From an uncultured Clostridium sp. (lineage in GTDB: Bacteria; Bacillota; Clostridia; Lachnospirales; Lachnospiraceae), in NCBI GenBank assembly GCA_900555045.1, contig USJW01000039.1, forward strand, positions 1-37,652: DNA of 37,652 nucleotides, read 5' to 3'. How positions within the stretch are numbered: the stretch's first letter is position 1; each line of letters begins with the position of its first letter. Below, one piece after another: positions 1-6,882 of the stretch. The notes below the pieces were generated by a model that did not search any database, was not told the origin of the DNA, and saw nothing but the letters and a program-made list of their open reading frames with translations. The position numbers and the translations under genes were made by a program.

Positions 1-44
1 TTATATAGTCAAAATTTTGTAAACTAATGAAATAATTTCAACAT

Positions 45-73
45 TTGACAATCTGGCGGGACTGGTACATAAT
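45..73 (+). promoter_or_regulatory. Sigma-A promoter of the GntR regulator gene
   Basis: A consensus -35 TTGACA (45-50) and a -10 CATAAT (68-73) are separated by 17 bp. Transcription would start near 80, just before the AAAAAGGAGG ribosome binding site at 86-95. The -10 lies next to the upstream ATG at 76, so translation cannot start there; this supports the GTG at 103. Confidence 0.75.
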
Positions 74-102
74 AAATGCAGCAGCAAAAAGGAGGTTTAT
101 CC

Positions 103-861
103 GTGAATGATACATCCAGTAACCGGCAGCATCTGATCGACAGAAGCTCCCCGGTTCCGACCTATCAACAGATTGCAAGCGACATTTCCAAGCGGATCGC
201 GCAGCACGAGTGGTACATTGACGAGAAGCTGCCGTCCGAGATGGAGCTGGCGAAGACCTACGGCGTCAGCCGCGTCACCCTGCGTCAGGCCATGGCCCAG
301 CTGGAAAAAGACGGAATCATCGAAAAATTCCAGGGAAAAGGCGCATTTGTCAAGAGCAATCCGCGGCGTCTCGTACAGGACTTAAAATTCCCCTCCCTGG
401 ACCGGAACAATCCGGTGCCCAATCCCCTGCTCAGCCGGATCTTCCACGAGGAGGAGTGTACGCCGCCGAACCTGGAGGTGCGCAGCAAGCTGGAGGTACG
501 GGAGGACACGCCCCTGATTCACTTTAAACGTCTCCACTACTATGAGGAGAAACCGGTGGGGCTCTCAAGCATCTGGTTTCCGGCCGCCAAGGTCCCCGGA
601 CTCACGGCGGACTCCCTGGTAAACCAGAGTATCTCCAAAACCCTGTACTACACGTACCACTACCAGATCACCTCCATCGACAACTACATCGAGTCCATGA
701 AGCTGGACGCGGTGGAGGCCTCCCTCTTAGATTCCGTGTACGACGCGCCGGGGCTGATGATCAACTCCCAGTACCTGCTGGCCGACGAAACCCCCATCGA
801 GTACTCCAGCACCGTGTGGCTCAGCGACTTTACGCGATTTCACTACAAGGTTGTGAAGTAG
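103..861 (+). CDS. GntR family transcriptional regulator, HutC/UTRA type
   Basis: A 252-residue cytoplasmic DNA-binding repressor or activator. The GTG start at 103 is chosen because AAGGAGG lies 8-12 bases upstream and the alternative ATG at 76 overlaps the promoter. The N-terminal third is a winged helix-turn-helix of GntR type (YQQIASDISKRI, then LPSEMELAKTYGVSRVTLRQ and a KFQGKGAFV wing). The rest matches a UTRA ligand-binding domain: the family's FKRLHYYEEKPV and SSIWFP stretches are visible and it ends near TPIEYSSTVW. HutC-type regulators usually bind a small metabolite such as a sugar phosphate or amino-acid derivative. The target is not visible because the neighbouring genes upstream are outside the window. 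A strong terminator follows, so the gene is a single unit here. Confidence 0.9.
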   Translation: MNDTSSNRQHLIDRSSPVPTYQQIASDISKRIAQHEWYIDEKLPSEMELAKTYGVSRVTLRQAMAQLEKDGIIEKFQGKGAFVKSNPRRLVQDLKFPSLDRNNPVPNPLLSRIFHEEECTPPNLEVRSKLEVREDTPLIHFKRLHYYEEKPVGLSSIWFPAAKVPGLTADSLVNQSISKTLYYTYHYQITSIDNYIESMKLDAVEASLLDSVYDAPGLMINSQYLLADETPIEYSSTVWLSDFTRFHYKVVK

Positions 862-900
862 AGGGGATGAAGGGCAGCGGGCGGGACGCTTGTGAAATGG

Positions 901-952
901 AAAAAGAGACAGAAGTACACCTTGGATTTTAGGGTGTGTTTCTGTCTCTTTT
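901..952 (+). terminator. Rho-independent terminator, probably bidirectional
   Basis: AAAAGAGACAGAA (902-914) pairs with TTCTGTCTCTTTT (940-952), with extra CACC/GGGTG pairing inside the loop. The T-run ends the stem on the + strand. The A-run on the left gives a matching T-run for the minus strand. It closes the GntR gene and would also stop transcripts of the decayed gene at 992-1287. Confidence 0.8.
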
Positions 953-991
953 GTGTTGTGGCGTTTGTTGCGATTGCGGCTTATCCCGCTG

Positions 992-1287
992 TTACGATGC
1001 GGCGGCCTTCCAGTACTTTTTCATTTTCTGTCTCGCCTTTCGGCGATCCAGGCCGAACTTTTCCATTACTTTTTTTGTGGTCACATCGTAGGATATGCCG
1101 GCCTCGCCGTACGCCTCGATCAGCGCCTGGATGCCGATCTCAACGCCCCTGGCGATTCCCCGGTTCTCCACATAGTCCAGCATCCTGTCCATGGTGATAT
1201 CCTCCCCTTTTTCCTCTTGCGCCAGGATTGCGTCTCTGGCGGTGTCCGGTCCTCCAGAAGCTTCTCCTGGATATCCTTCTCTGCCAC
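992..1287 (-). pseudogene. Internally deleted Rpn-family (PD-(D/E)XK nuclease / putative transposase) gene
   Basis: A GTG at 1287, preceded by AGGGGAGG, starts a reading frame MAEKDIQEKLLED. This closely resembles the N-terminus of the Rpn / PD-(D/E)XK 'transposase' family common in Lachnospiraceae. After about 14 codons this frame runs into nonsense-like residues. The +1 frame then carries a good family C-terminus, from about RDAILAQEEKGEDITMD to the stop at 992, ending in KARQKMKKYW. The nuclease core, roughly 200 residues in intact relatives, is missing. What remains is the start and tail joined with a frame change near 1,240-1,250. The promoter and ribosome binding site are intact, so a short out-of-frame peptide could still be made. 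The family assignment comes from memory of typical sequences, not a search. Confidence 0.65.
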
Positions 1288-1303
1288 CTTCTGTCCTCCC
1301 CTT

Positions 1304-1332
1304 ATTATACAAAATTTGCTTGCCTGCGGCAA
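1304..1332 (-). promoter_or_regulatory. Promoter of the decayed Rpn-type gene
   Basis: On the minus strand -35 TTGCCG (1332-1327), a 17-bp spacer and a perfect -10 TATAAT (1309-1304) lie just upstream of the AGGGGAGG and GTG start at 1287. It is intact although the gene it serves has lost its core. Confidence 0.6.
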
Positions 1333-1524
1333 GGCATAAAGCCAGTTCCATCTCCTTCCCTTTGATTCATCGTTTTCACTGAATGGTTCGCCGATCCGGC
1401 GCTTTACGGCAGCTTTTATCTGCCAACAGACTGCCTGTGACAGGCAGTGGATCTCGATGCGGATGATCCCCGCATGATATGTGAGAATAGTGAAAGTATA
1501 ACATAATCATCGTATTTCTGCAAC

Positions 1525-1549
1525 AAAAATGGGGCGATCTCTCGCCCCA
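1525..1549 (-). terminator. Rho-independent terminator of deoD
   Basis: The stem TGGGGCGA / TCGCCCCA with a four-base loop (1530-1549) is followed on the minus strand by TTTTT (1529-1525). It lies about 20 bases past the deoD stop codon. Bases 1,333-1,524 hold a small perfect hairpin ACTGCCTG-TGA-CAGGCAGT (1430-1448) but no gene that I can support. Confidence 0.85.
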
Positions 1550-1570
1550 AATACTCAACCTATTTTGTTC

Positions 1571-2287
1571 TTACTCCGCCACCGCAGCCTCCAGCGCGAT
1601 CTTCATCATATTGGTAAACGCCGTCTGGCGGCCCTCCGGGGAAACCTTCTCGTCGGTCGCGAAGGAATCGGAGATGGTCAGCAGGCAGGCTGCGTTCTTG
1701 TGCAGCACGCTGGCGTTGTGGAAGAGCGCGAAGCTCTCCATCTCCACGCAGGCGCAGCCGTGGTCGCGGCAGACCTCCTGGTAGCTCTGCGCGGTGCTCT
1801 CGCGGTAAAATACGTCGCTGGAGTGCACGATCACGGGTGTCAGCGGGATTCCCGTGCTCTTCGACGCGGCGATCAACTTTTCGTTCAGCGCTTCGCTGGG
1901 CAGAGTGGTGTCCGTCTCCTCGCCGTTCTGGGTCTTTGCGAAGCTGGACTCACTCCAGGCCTTCTCGGCTAAAACCACGTCGAACAGCTTTAAGTCCGCG
2001 GTGTAAGCCCCGGCGGAGCCGATGCGGATGATGTTCTCCACATCGTACTGGGCGTAGAGCTCGTAGGAGTAGATTCCGATGGAGGGCATCCCCATGCCGC
2101 TGGCCATCACGGTGACCTCTTTTCCCTTGTAAAGCCCGGTGTACGCCAGCATGCCCCGGACCTGGTTGACCAGCCTGGCATCCGTCAGAAACTCCTCCGC
2201 GATAAATTTCGCCCGCAGCGGATCGCCCGGCATAAGTACTGTCTTTGCAATATCCCCTTTGTTTGCCTGATTGTGTGGTGTTGACAC
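1571..2287 (-). CDS. deoD: Purine nucleoside phosphorylase, DeoD type
   Basis: A 238-residue cytoplasmic enzyme of the hexameric PNP family. It cleaves purine (deoxy)ribonucleosides with phosphate to free base and (deoxy)ribose-1-phosphate in salvage. The GTG start at 2287 has AAGGAGG nine bases upstream. Visible family landmarks are GDPLRAKFIAE (phosphate binding), RIGSAGAY, VEMESFALF with the ribose-contacting glutamates, and ISDSFATDE, where the aspartate matches the E. coli Asp204 acid. Length matches E. coli DeoD (239). It is transcribed alone, ends in its own terminator and is divergent from a Crp/Fnr-type regulator. The shared 104-bp gap holds an inverted repeat that could couple their control. 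Confidence 0.95.
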   Translation of the reverse strand: MSTPHNQANKGDIAKTVLMPGDPLRAKFIAEEFLTDARLVNQVRGMLAYTGLYKGKEVTVMASGMGMPSIGIYSYELYAQYDVENIIRIGSAGAYTADLKLFDVVLAEKAWSESSFAKTQNGEETDTTLPSEALNEKLIAASKSTGIPLTPVIVHSSDVFYRESTAQSYQEVCRDHGCACVEMESFALFHNASVLHKNAACLLTISDSFATDEKVSPEGRQTAFTNMMKIALEAAVAE

Positions 2288-2304
2288 AGTCTGTTACCTC
2301 CTTA

Positions 2305-2332
2305 TAGTGAAATGTGCTTGCCTTTTTCACTA
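2305..2332. promoter_or_regulatory. Inverted repeat in the deoD / Crp-type regulator intergenic gap
   Basis: TAGTGAAA (2305-2312) and TTTCACTA (2325-2332) are perfect 8-bp arms with a 12-bp spacer, immediately upstream of the deoD ribosome binding site. Dimeric regulators of the Crp/Fnr family bind such dyads, and one is encoded 60 bp away. Binding is inferred, not shown. Confidence 0.45.
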
Positions 2333-2359
2333 AATTACTATAAATTGAAATAAGAAAAA

Positions 2360-2373
2360 AGGCCATATGGCCT
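2360..2373. promoter_or_regulatory. 14-bp perfect palindrome upstream of the Crp-type gene
   Basis: AGGCCATATGGCCT is a perfect palindrome 18 bases before the ATG at 2392. It may be an operator for autoregulation or a small 5' hairpin in the leader. No function can be assigned from sequence. Confidence 0.35.
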
Positions 2374-2391
2374 GATTGGGGGATTTATTCT

Positions 2392-3090
2392 ATGAAATTG
2401 CCGCCATCTGTCGAAAAACTGGCCGCTGGGGACGCGCTGCCGTTCCTGAAGCGCTTCTTCTCCAACTGCCCGGACTCCTTCGGGGACAACCTGATGTTGA
2501 AGACCTACCCGAAAAATCATGTGCTGATCAGCGCGGACGACGCCTGCGCCCACGTGTACATCCTGTTAAAGGGGCGTCTCCAGGCCATCGAGGAGCGGAC
2601 GGACGGTGAGCGCTACCGCTTCACGGAGCTGCAGGCCTTAGACATCATCGGGGACTACGAGCTGTTCACCCAGCTCCCCGGGCGCATGATCACGTTGACC
2701 ACGCTGGAGCCGTCCCTCTGCCTGGTAATCCCGGCCGCCGCCTACCTAAACTGGATCCGGGGCGACGCGGGGGCTCTCTTCATCCGCATCCAGATGCTCA
2801 TCCAGGAGATGTCGGCCCAGACCCGCTCGGACCGGCAGAATCTGTTTCTGGACAACCGCACCCGCCTGTTAAATCTTCTTTACAACGAGTGCAGCAAACA
2901 GCCGGGCACATCTCCCTGCAAGATCCGCCTCACCCACCCGGAGCTCGCCAGCCGCCTGGGCTGCTCCGTCCGCACGGTCAACCGCCTGATCAGCCAGCTG
3001 GGCGACGAGGGGTTTGTAAACCTGGTGCGTGGAAAAATGCAGATAAGCCGGGAACAGTGCGCGCGCATTGCGGGGGAGCTTGGCGCCTAG
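2392..3090 (+). CDS. Crp/Fnr family transcriptional regulator
   Basis: A 232-residue predicted DNA-binding protein. Residues about 20-130 form a cyclic-nucleotide-binding-like jelly roll (YILLKGRLQAIEE, GDYELF). Residues about 150-225 form a Crp-type winged helix with the recognition segment LTHPELASRLGCSVRTVNRLISQL. The nucleotide-contacting RxSA element of true Crp and the N-terminal cysteine cluster of Fnr are not seen, so the ligand is unknown. The start ATG at 2392 follows TTGGGGGA. The gene is divergent from deoD and convergent with the YoaK gene. No target other than deoD or itself can be proposed. Confidence 0.88.
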   Translation: MKLPPSVEKLAAGDALPFLKRFFSNCPDSFGDNLMLKTYPKNHVLISADDACAHVYILLKGRLQAIEERTDGERYRFTELQALDIIGDYELFTQLPGRMITLTTLEPSLCLVIPAAAYLNWIRGDAGALFIRIQMLIQEMSAQTRSDRQNLFLDNRTRLLNLLYNECSKQPGTSPCKIRLTHPELASRLGCSVRTVNRLISQLGDEGFVNLVRGKMQISREQCARIAGELGA

Positions 3091-3146
3091 CAGCGGCCGT
3101 TGGCCGTACCGCGGTTCCCCGTTTCGCAAGTCACCGTTTCACGCGC

Positions 3147-3854
3147 CTAGCACGTCTCCTTCCCGCCCGCCTGCGCTCCAGTGAGCACCGGCAGCCCGCA
3201 TGCGCCCACAAGCCCGCTCTCTCTTGCCGCGAGCCAAACGGCCACCGCAAGCGGGACAAAGCCAAACCAGGAGCTCTTAAGCCCCATGAACTGATAGGCC
3301 GGCCACCCGGCCAGAACGCCCGCGTGGAAGGACAGCAGGGTGAAGCCGAAAAACTGCGCCTTCTCCTTCATCTTCTGCTCATGCCCGCACAGGTACGCGG
3401 TGGACGAGGCCACAAACTGGCGCAGATTGTTGGTGGAGAAGATGGTGGCGCTGGCGTAGCCGCCGCCTCCCTGGAAGGAGCACCACTGAAACGCCGTGGC
3501 AAAGAACACAGGATATAAGGCCGCCATGTTGTCCATCTGCGCCGGCATGAATCCCATGAGAAGCATCGCCGCGCCGTCCACGAACAGGCTCAGCCAGTGC
3601 AGGCTCCACTTTGTGTAGCGCGGGATCAGCACCGTCGTCACAATCCCCGCGCCGTAGATCAGGAGCGCTCCCAGCCGGATTGCCAGGCCGGTGAGATTTC
3701 CGCCCGCGATCCCCAGCACCGTGTGGATCAGGTTGGCCGTCTGCGCGGACCCGAACACATCACAGCGGCTCAGGATCGCGTACGCCCCCAGAAAACCGCC
3801 GATAAACGACATTGTATAGTGGAGCTGTTTCTCCGTCAAACCCTCTCTGGACAC
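3147..3854 (-). CDS. YoaK family (DUF1275) small-molecule membrane protein
   Basis: A 235-residue integral membrane protein with about six hydrophobic segments (for example FIGGFLGAYAILS, LAIRLGALLIYGAGIVTTVLI, ALYPVFFATAFQW). The signature region FQGGGGYASATIFSTNNLRQF matches the DUF1275/YoaK family. The family role is not established; members are often called putative transporters. The GTG start at 3854 has AGGAGG seven bases upstream. It is divergent from a LysR-type regulator across a 114-bp gap that contains a LysR-box-like dyad, which suggests the regulator controls it. Cytoplasmic-membrane location is inferred from hydrophobicity. Confidence 0.85.
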   Translation of the reverse strand: MSREGLTEKQLHYTMSFIGGFLGAYAILSRCDVFGSAQTANLIHTVLGIAGGNLTGLAIRLGALLIYGAGIVTTVLIPRYTKWSLHWLSLFVDGAAMLLMGFMPAQMDNMAALYPVFFATAFQWCSFQGGGGYASATIFSTNNLRQFVASSTAYLCGHEQKMKEKAQFFGFTLLSFHAGVLAGWPAYQFMGLKSSWFGFVPLAVAVWLAARESGLVGACGLPVLTGAQAGGKETC

Positions 3855-3920
3855 GATTCTTCCTCCTATATCACCATTTTAACCGTTCCCCATTATAGCA
3901 TATTGCCTAATCATTTCAAA

Positions 3921-3939
3921 ATACATATAATATATGTAT
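3921..3939. promoter_or_regulatory. LysR-type operator, ATAC-N11-GTAT
   Basis: ATACATATA-A-TATATGTAT is a perfect 19-bp dyad that fits the interrupted-palindrome form of LysR regulator boxes. It lies in the divergent gap, 30 bp before the LysR start codon and 67 bp upstream of the YoaK start. This is the classic position for autorepression plus control of the divergent gene. It is also AT-rich and could overlap a promoter -10. Confidence 0.55.
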
Positions 3940-3968
3940 TACAATACAAAAAAGGTATGGTGAAGAAA

Positions 3969-4865
3969 ATGGATATAAAGACACTCCGGTATTTCCTGGC
4001 CGTGGCCCAGGAGGGGACCATCACCCGCGCCGCAAAGACGCTGCGGATCGCGCAGCCGCCTCTCAGCCGCCAGATGCAGCTCCTCGAGGAGGAGCTGGGC
4101 GTCACCCTGTTCGTCCGCGGAAAGCGCAGCATCAGCCTGACCGAGGAGGGAATCTTTCTGAAACAGCAGGCTGAGGAGATCATCAGCCTGCTGGAGAAAA
4201 CACAGAATCAGTTGGGAAAAATCAAGAACAGCACCCACGGGACCATCTCCCTGGGCGTGACGGAGACCTGCGGGGCCAGCACGCTCCCGGCGCTGGTAGA
4301 CCCGTTCCACCGGCAGTACCCCAACATCCGCTACAATATCTGGTGTGGGAACGGGGACGAGGTGCGGGAGAAGCTGGAGAAGGGCCTGGTGGATGTGGGG
4401 CTGGTCCGGGAGCCGTTCAACACCGAGCCCTACGAGCGCATCTTTTTAAAGAAGGAGGCCTGGATCGCCCTCATGAGCGTGAACCATCCCCTGGCCGCAG
4501 CCACAACAGACGCCATCGAGCTTGGCCAGCTGACCGGAGAGCCGCTCATCATCCCGTCCCGCCTGCGGCTCCAGACCGAGATCAGCCACTGGTTCGACCA
4601 GGCCGCGGGCGCACAGAACATCCTCTGCCTCTACAACACCCTCTCCTGCCTGGTCCCCCTGGTGGAAAACAACCTCGGCATCGCCATCTGCCCGGAGTCC
4701 GCCCGCTACTACACCAACCCGCAGAAGCTGGCCTACCGCCAGATCACCCGGCCGGAGCACATCTCCAGCCTCCTGATGGTGCGGCGCCGCCACCAGGTGC
4801 TCCCGGCCGCCACCAACTGCTTCTGGGAGTTCGTGCAGGATTTGGCAGAGAGCGGCCGCCTCTAG
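3969..4865 (+). CDS. LysR family transcriptional regulator
   Basis: A 298-residue regulator. Residues 1-60 hold the LysR winged helix-turn-helix (MDIKTLRYFLAVAQEGTITR, then TLRIAQPPLSRQMQLLEEELG). Residues about 88-290 form the periplasmic-binding-protein-like effector domain, starting near GTISLGVTETCG and including LGIAICPESARYY. The ATG at 3969 gives the usual family N-terminus. ATG 3957 is also in frame but would leave the AAAAGG only one base from the start. An open frame continues upstream to 3597 but crosses the YoaK gene and is not coding. It is divergent from the YoaK gene, the likely target, and its stop overlaps the stop of the convergent YesN-type regulator by 4 bp. Confidence 0.9.
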   Translation: MDIKTLRYFLAVAQEGTITRAAKTLRIAQPPLSRQMQLLEEELGVTLFVRGKRSISLTEEGIFLKQQAEEIISLLEKTQNQLGKIKNSTHGTISLGVTETCGASTLPALVDPFHRQYPNIRYNIWCGNGDEVREKLEKGLVDVGLVREPFNTEPYERIFLKKEAWIALMSVNHPLAAATTDAIELGQLTGEPLIIPSRLRLQTEISHWFDQAAGAQNILCLYNTLSCLVPLVENNLGIAICPESARYYTNPQKLAYRQITRPEHISSLLMVRRRHQVLPAATNCFWEFVQDLAESGRL

Positions 4866-5629
4866 CTCCTCATCTGGAACTCCTTCGGCCCCACCCCCGC
4901 CAGCTTCTTGAAGGTGGAGCTGAAGTACCGGTAGTCCCGGTAGCCCACCCGCTCCGCGATCTCGTAGATCGGCATGTTTTTGTCCTTCATGAGCTCCATG
5001 GCCCGGCGCATGCGCACGCGGGTCAAATACTCCAGGAAGGTCATCTTCACCTCCACCTTGAACAGCTTCGCTAAGTAGCTCTCGCTGATATTCAAATGCC
5101 CGGCCACGTCCCGGATGGATAAGTCCTTGGCGTAGTTGTCCCGCACGTAGGCCAGCGCCTTGCGCATGTAGGCGTTCATGTTGTTCTCATCGTACTCGAA
5201 CAGCAGGGATTTCCCCTGTTCGGCGGGGGCCTGCCCGGCGCTGCGGGCCCGAAGCTTCTCGATGCGCTGGATGGCCTTTTGCACCGCCTTTTGCAGCTCC
5301 TCGTCGTCGATGGGTTTTAGGATGTAGTCCAGGACCTCCATCTGTAGGGCGGCCTTGGCGTACTCGAATTCATTGTAGCCGGAAATGATAATAAACTGGG
5401 AGCGGATGCCCTCCTCCCGGCAGCGCCCGATCAGGTCCAGGCCGCTTAAGCGCACCATGCGGATGTCGGTGATCACAATGTCCGGCTCCATCTCCCGGAT
5501 CTCGCAAAGCGCATGGTCCCCGTCGTCCGCGGAGCCCACCACCACACAGCCCCACTGGTCCCAGGGCATGGTCATCACCAGCGCCTTTCTCGTCAAAACC
5601 GCGTCGTCCACAATATAAACCTGGTACAT
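4862..5629 (-). CDS. Response regulator with AraC-type DNA-binding domain (YesN family)
   Basis: A 255-residue cytoplasmic transcription factor. Residues 1-120 form a CheY-like receiver (VYIVDDAVLTR, phospho-acceptor Asp55 in PDIVITDIRM, YILKPID with the conserved lysine). Residues about 150-255 form an AraC domain with two helix-turn-helices (LSIRDVAGHLNISESYLAKL and MPIYEIAERVGYRDYRYFSS). It is the last gene of the kinase, binding-protein, regulator operon, 37 bp after its neighbour. YesN-type regulators in Firmicutes usually activate carbohydrate ABC operons next to them, so the operon at 8,698-13,752 is the likely target. The 3' end overlaps the convergent LysR gene by 4 bp. Confidence 0.93.
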   Translation of the reverse strand: MYQVYIVDDAVLTRKALVMTMPWDQWGCVVVGSADDGDHALCEIREMEPDIVITDIRMVRLSGLDLIGRCREEGIRSQFIIISGYNEFEYAKAALQMEVLDYILKPIDDEELQKAVQKAIQRIEKLRARSAGQAPAEQGKSLLFEYDENNMNAYMRKALAYVRDNYAKDLSIRDVAGHLNISESYLAKLFKVEVKMTFLEYLTRVRMRRAMELMKDKNMPIYEIAERVGYRDYRYFSSTFKKLAGVGPKEFQMRS

Positions 5630-5666
5630 ACATTCCTCCCATTCCGCCCTCTATGGCGCCCCTTGC

Positions 5667-6881
5667 CTACTCGCCGAGCGCCGTGTCCAGCTGGCCCTGC
5701 AGCCCTTCAAGCAGCTGCCCTGCCGCTTCGTCCCCGTGCAGAAACTCCGCGATCATGCGGTCCACAATCAGGTAAGCCTTCGTGTTCTTGCGGGACAGAA
5801 CCCGCTTGTATTCCATGTCGTTCTCCCGTCCGGTCCGCTGATTCAGCGCCTCCCCCTCAATCAGGAACTCCACCAGCTCCCAGGCGGGCCCGTAGTCGTG
5901 GGGTACGCCACGGTTGGCCAGATAGAGGTTGCAGCCCTGATAAATCCAGGGGACGTCCTCCGTCCGCCAGAGCTCGGCGCTCCCCACCGGGAAATCCACC
6001 GCCGCGGCCAGTTCCCGGCCGTAAATTTCCTCCAGGACGACCGCGTTCACCCGGCCCTCCTTAAAGTCCCGGATGAGCGACTCCCGGTCCCGGTTCTCCA
6101 CCGCCCCGCTCACAAGGCCGGCTTTCAGCTTTTGAAGCAGCTTAACCTGCTCCGGCGTGTTCACCCGGTACTGCTCCGCCTCGCCGGTCAGCGCGCTCCA
6201 GCCGGAATCGCGGGACGTCAGGAGAAGATCCCGCAGGATCACCTCCGCGGGCATCCCAAGAAATGCCGGCGCACCGGCAATTCCCGGCGGCATCCACGCG
6301 CTTCCCGGCACACTGCCCCCCGCAGCCGCGTCCAGCAGCTCCTCCAGGCTCACCGTCCCGCCGTCCGTCTCCTCGCTGCCTCGGACATACACCCGCAGGC
6401 GGCTCTTGATAAAGGGAAGCCCGTAAATCCGCCCGGAGAACGCCGTGTTCTTCAGGCACCCGTCCGGCACTGCGTCCAGCCAGGAGAGCCCCAGACTGCC
6501 CATGAAGAGCTCGTCCAGTGGATATACCAGTTTCTGCTCCACCGCAGAGAGCATGGCGTCGTCCCCCATGCAGACCACGTCGTAGTTGTAATCGCTGCCC
6601 GCGTAGAGCAGCTTCAAAAACACCAGCGTGTCCGACTCCACGTAGGTGGCGTGCACACGCATGTCCGGGTGGGCCCGCTCAAACGCCTCCAGGCGCCGCC
6701 GCACATACTCCTCCCGCAGGCTGTCCCCGTCCAGGGAGACCAGCAGATTGAGCGCCACCGGCACCTGCTCGCCGGGGTGCGCCGCGGGCGTACAGCGCTG
6801 CGCCGCAGCCGCCAGAAGCACACCGGCCAAGGCCGCCGCCAGGGCGGTCAAAATTCGTCCTAGTCCTACTCTCGTCCTCAT
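5667..6881 (-). CDS. Extracytoplasmic solute-binding-like protein within a two-component operon
   Basis: About 404 residues. The ATG at 6881 is preferred over 6890 because AGGGGA ends nine bases upstream. An N-terminal hydrophobic segment (ILTALAAALAGVLLAAAA) acts as a signal or anchor. The cysteine after it (AQRC) does not fit a good lipobox, so the protein may be membrane-anchored or secreted rather than lipidated. The remainder resembles family 1 extracellular solute-binding proteins: RRLEAFERAHPDMRVHATYV, YNYDVVCMGDDAMLSAVEQ, GRIYGLPFIKSRLRVYVR, and VNAVVLEEIYGREL. It sits between the kinase (overlap of frames at the ATGGATGA junction) and the response regulator. This suggests it delivers ligand information to the kinase rather than feeding a transporter. 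Confidence 0.82.
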   Translation of the reverse strand: MRTRVGLGRILTALAAALAGVLLAAAAQRCTPAAHPGEQVPVALNLLVSLDGDSLREEYVRRRLEAFERAHPDMRVHATYVESDTLVFLKLLYAGSDYNYDVVCMGDDAMLSAVEQKLVYPLDELFMGSLGLSWLDAVPDGCLKNTAFSGRIYGLPFIKSRLRVYVRGSEETDGGTVSLEELLDAAAGGSVPGSAWMPPGIAGAPAFLGMPAEVILRDLLLTSRDSGWSALTGEAEQYRVNTPEQVKLLQKLKAGLVSGAVENRDRESLIRDFKEGRVNAVVLEEIYGRELAAAVDFPVGSAELWRTEDVPWIYQGCNLYLANRGVPHDYGPAWELVEFLIEGEALNQRTGRENDMEYKRVLSRKNTKAYLIVDRMIAEFLHGDEAAGQLLEGLQGQLDTALGE

Positions 6882-6882
6882 C

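Noticed and set aside
1376..1558. 60-residue minus-strand frame after deoD
   Set aside because: It overlaps the deoD terminator, has no ribosome binding site and shows no family resemblance.
3597..3968. Open frame extending the LysR gene upstream by over 120 codons
   Set aside because: It runs antisense through the YoaK gene and the divergent promoter region; the LysR family N-terminus begins at 3969.
5736..6863. 375-residue open frame on the + strand
   Set aside because: It is antisense to the binding-like protein gene, is Arg/Gln/His-rich, has no recognisable motif and no ribosome binding site.
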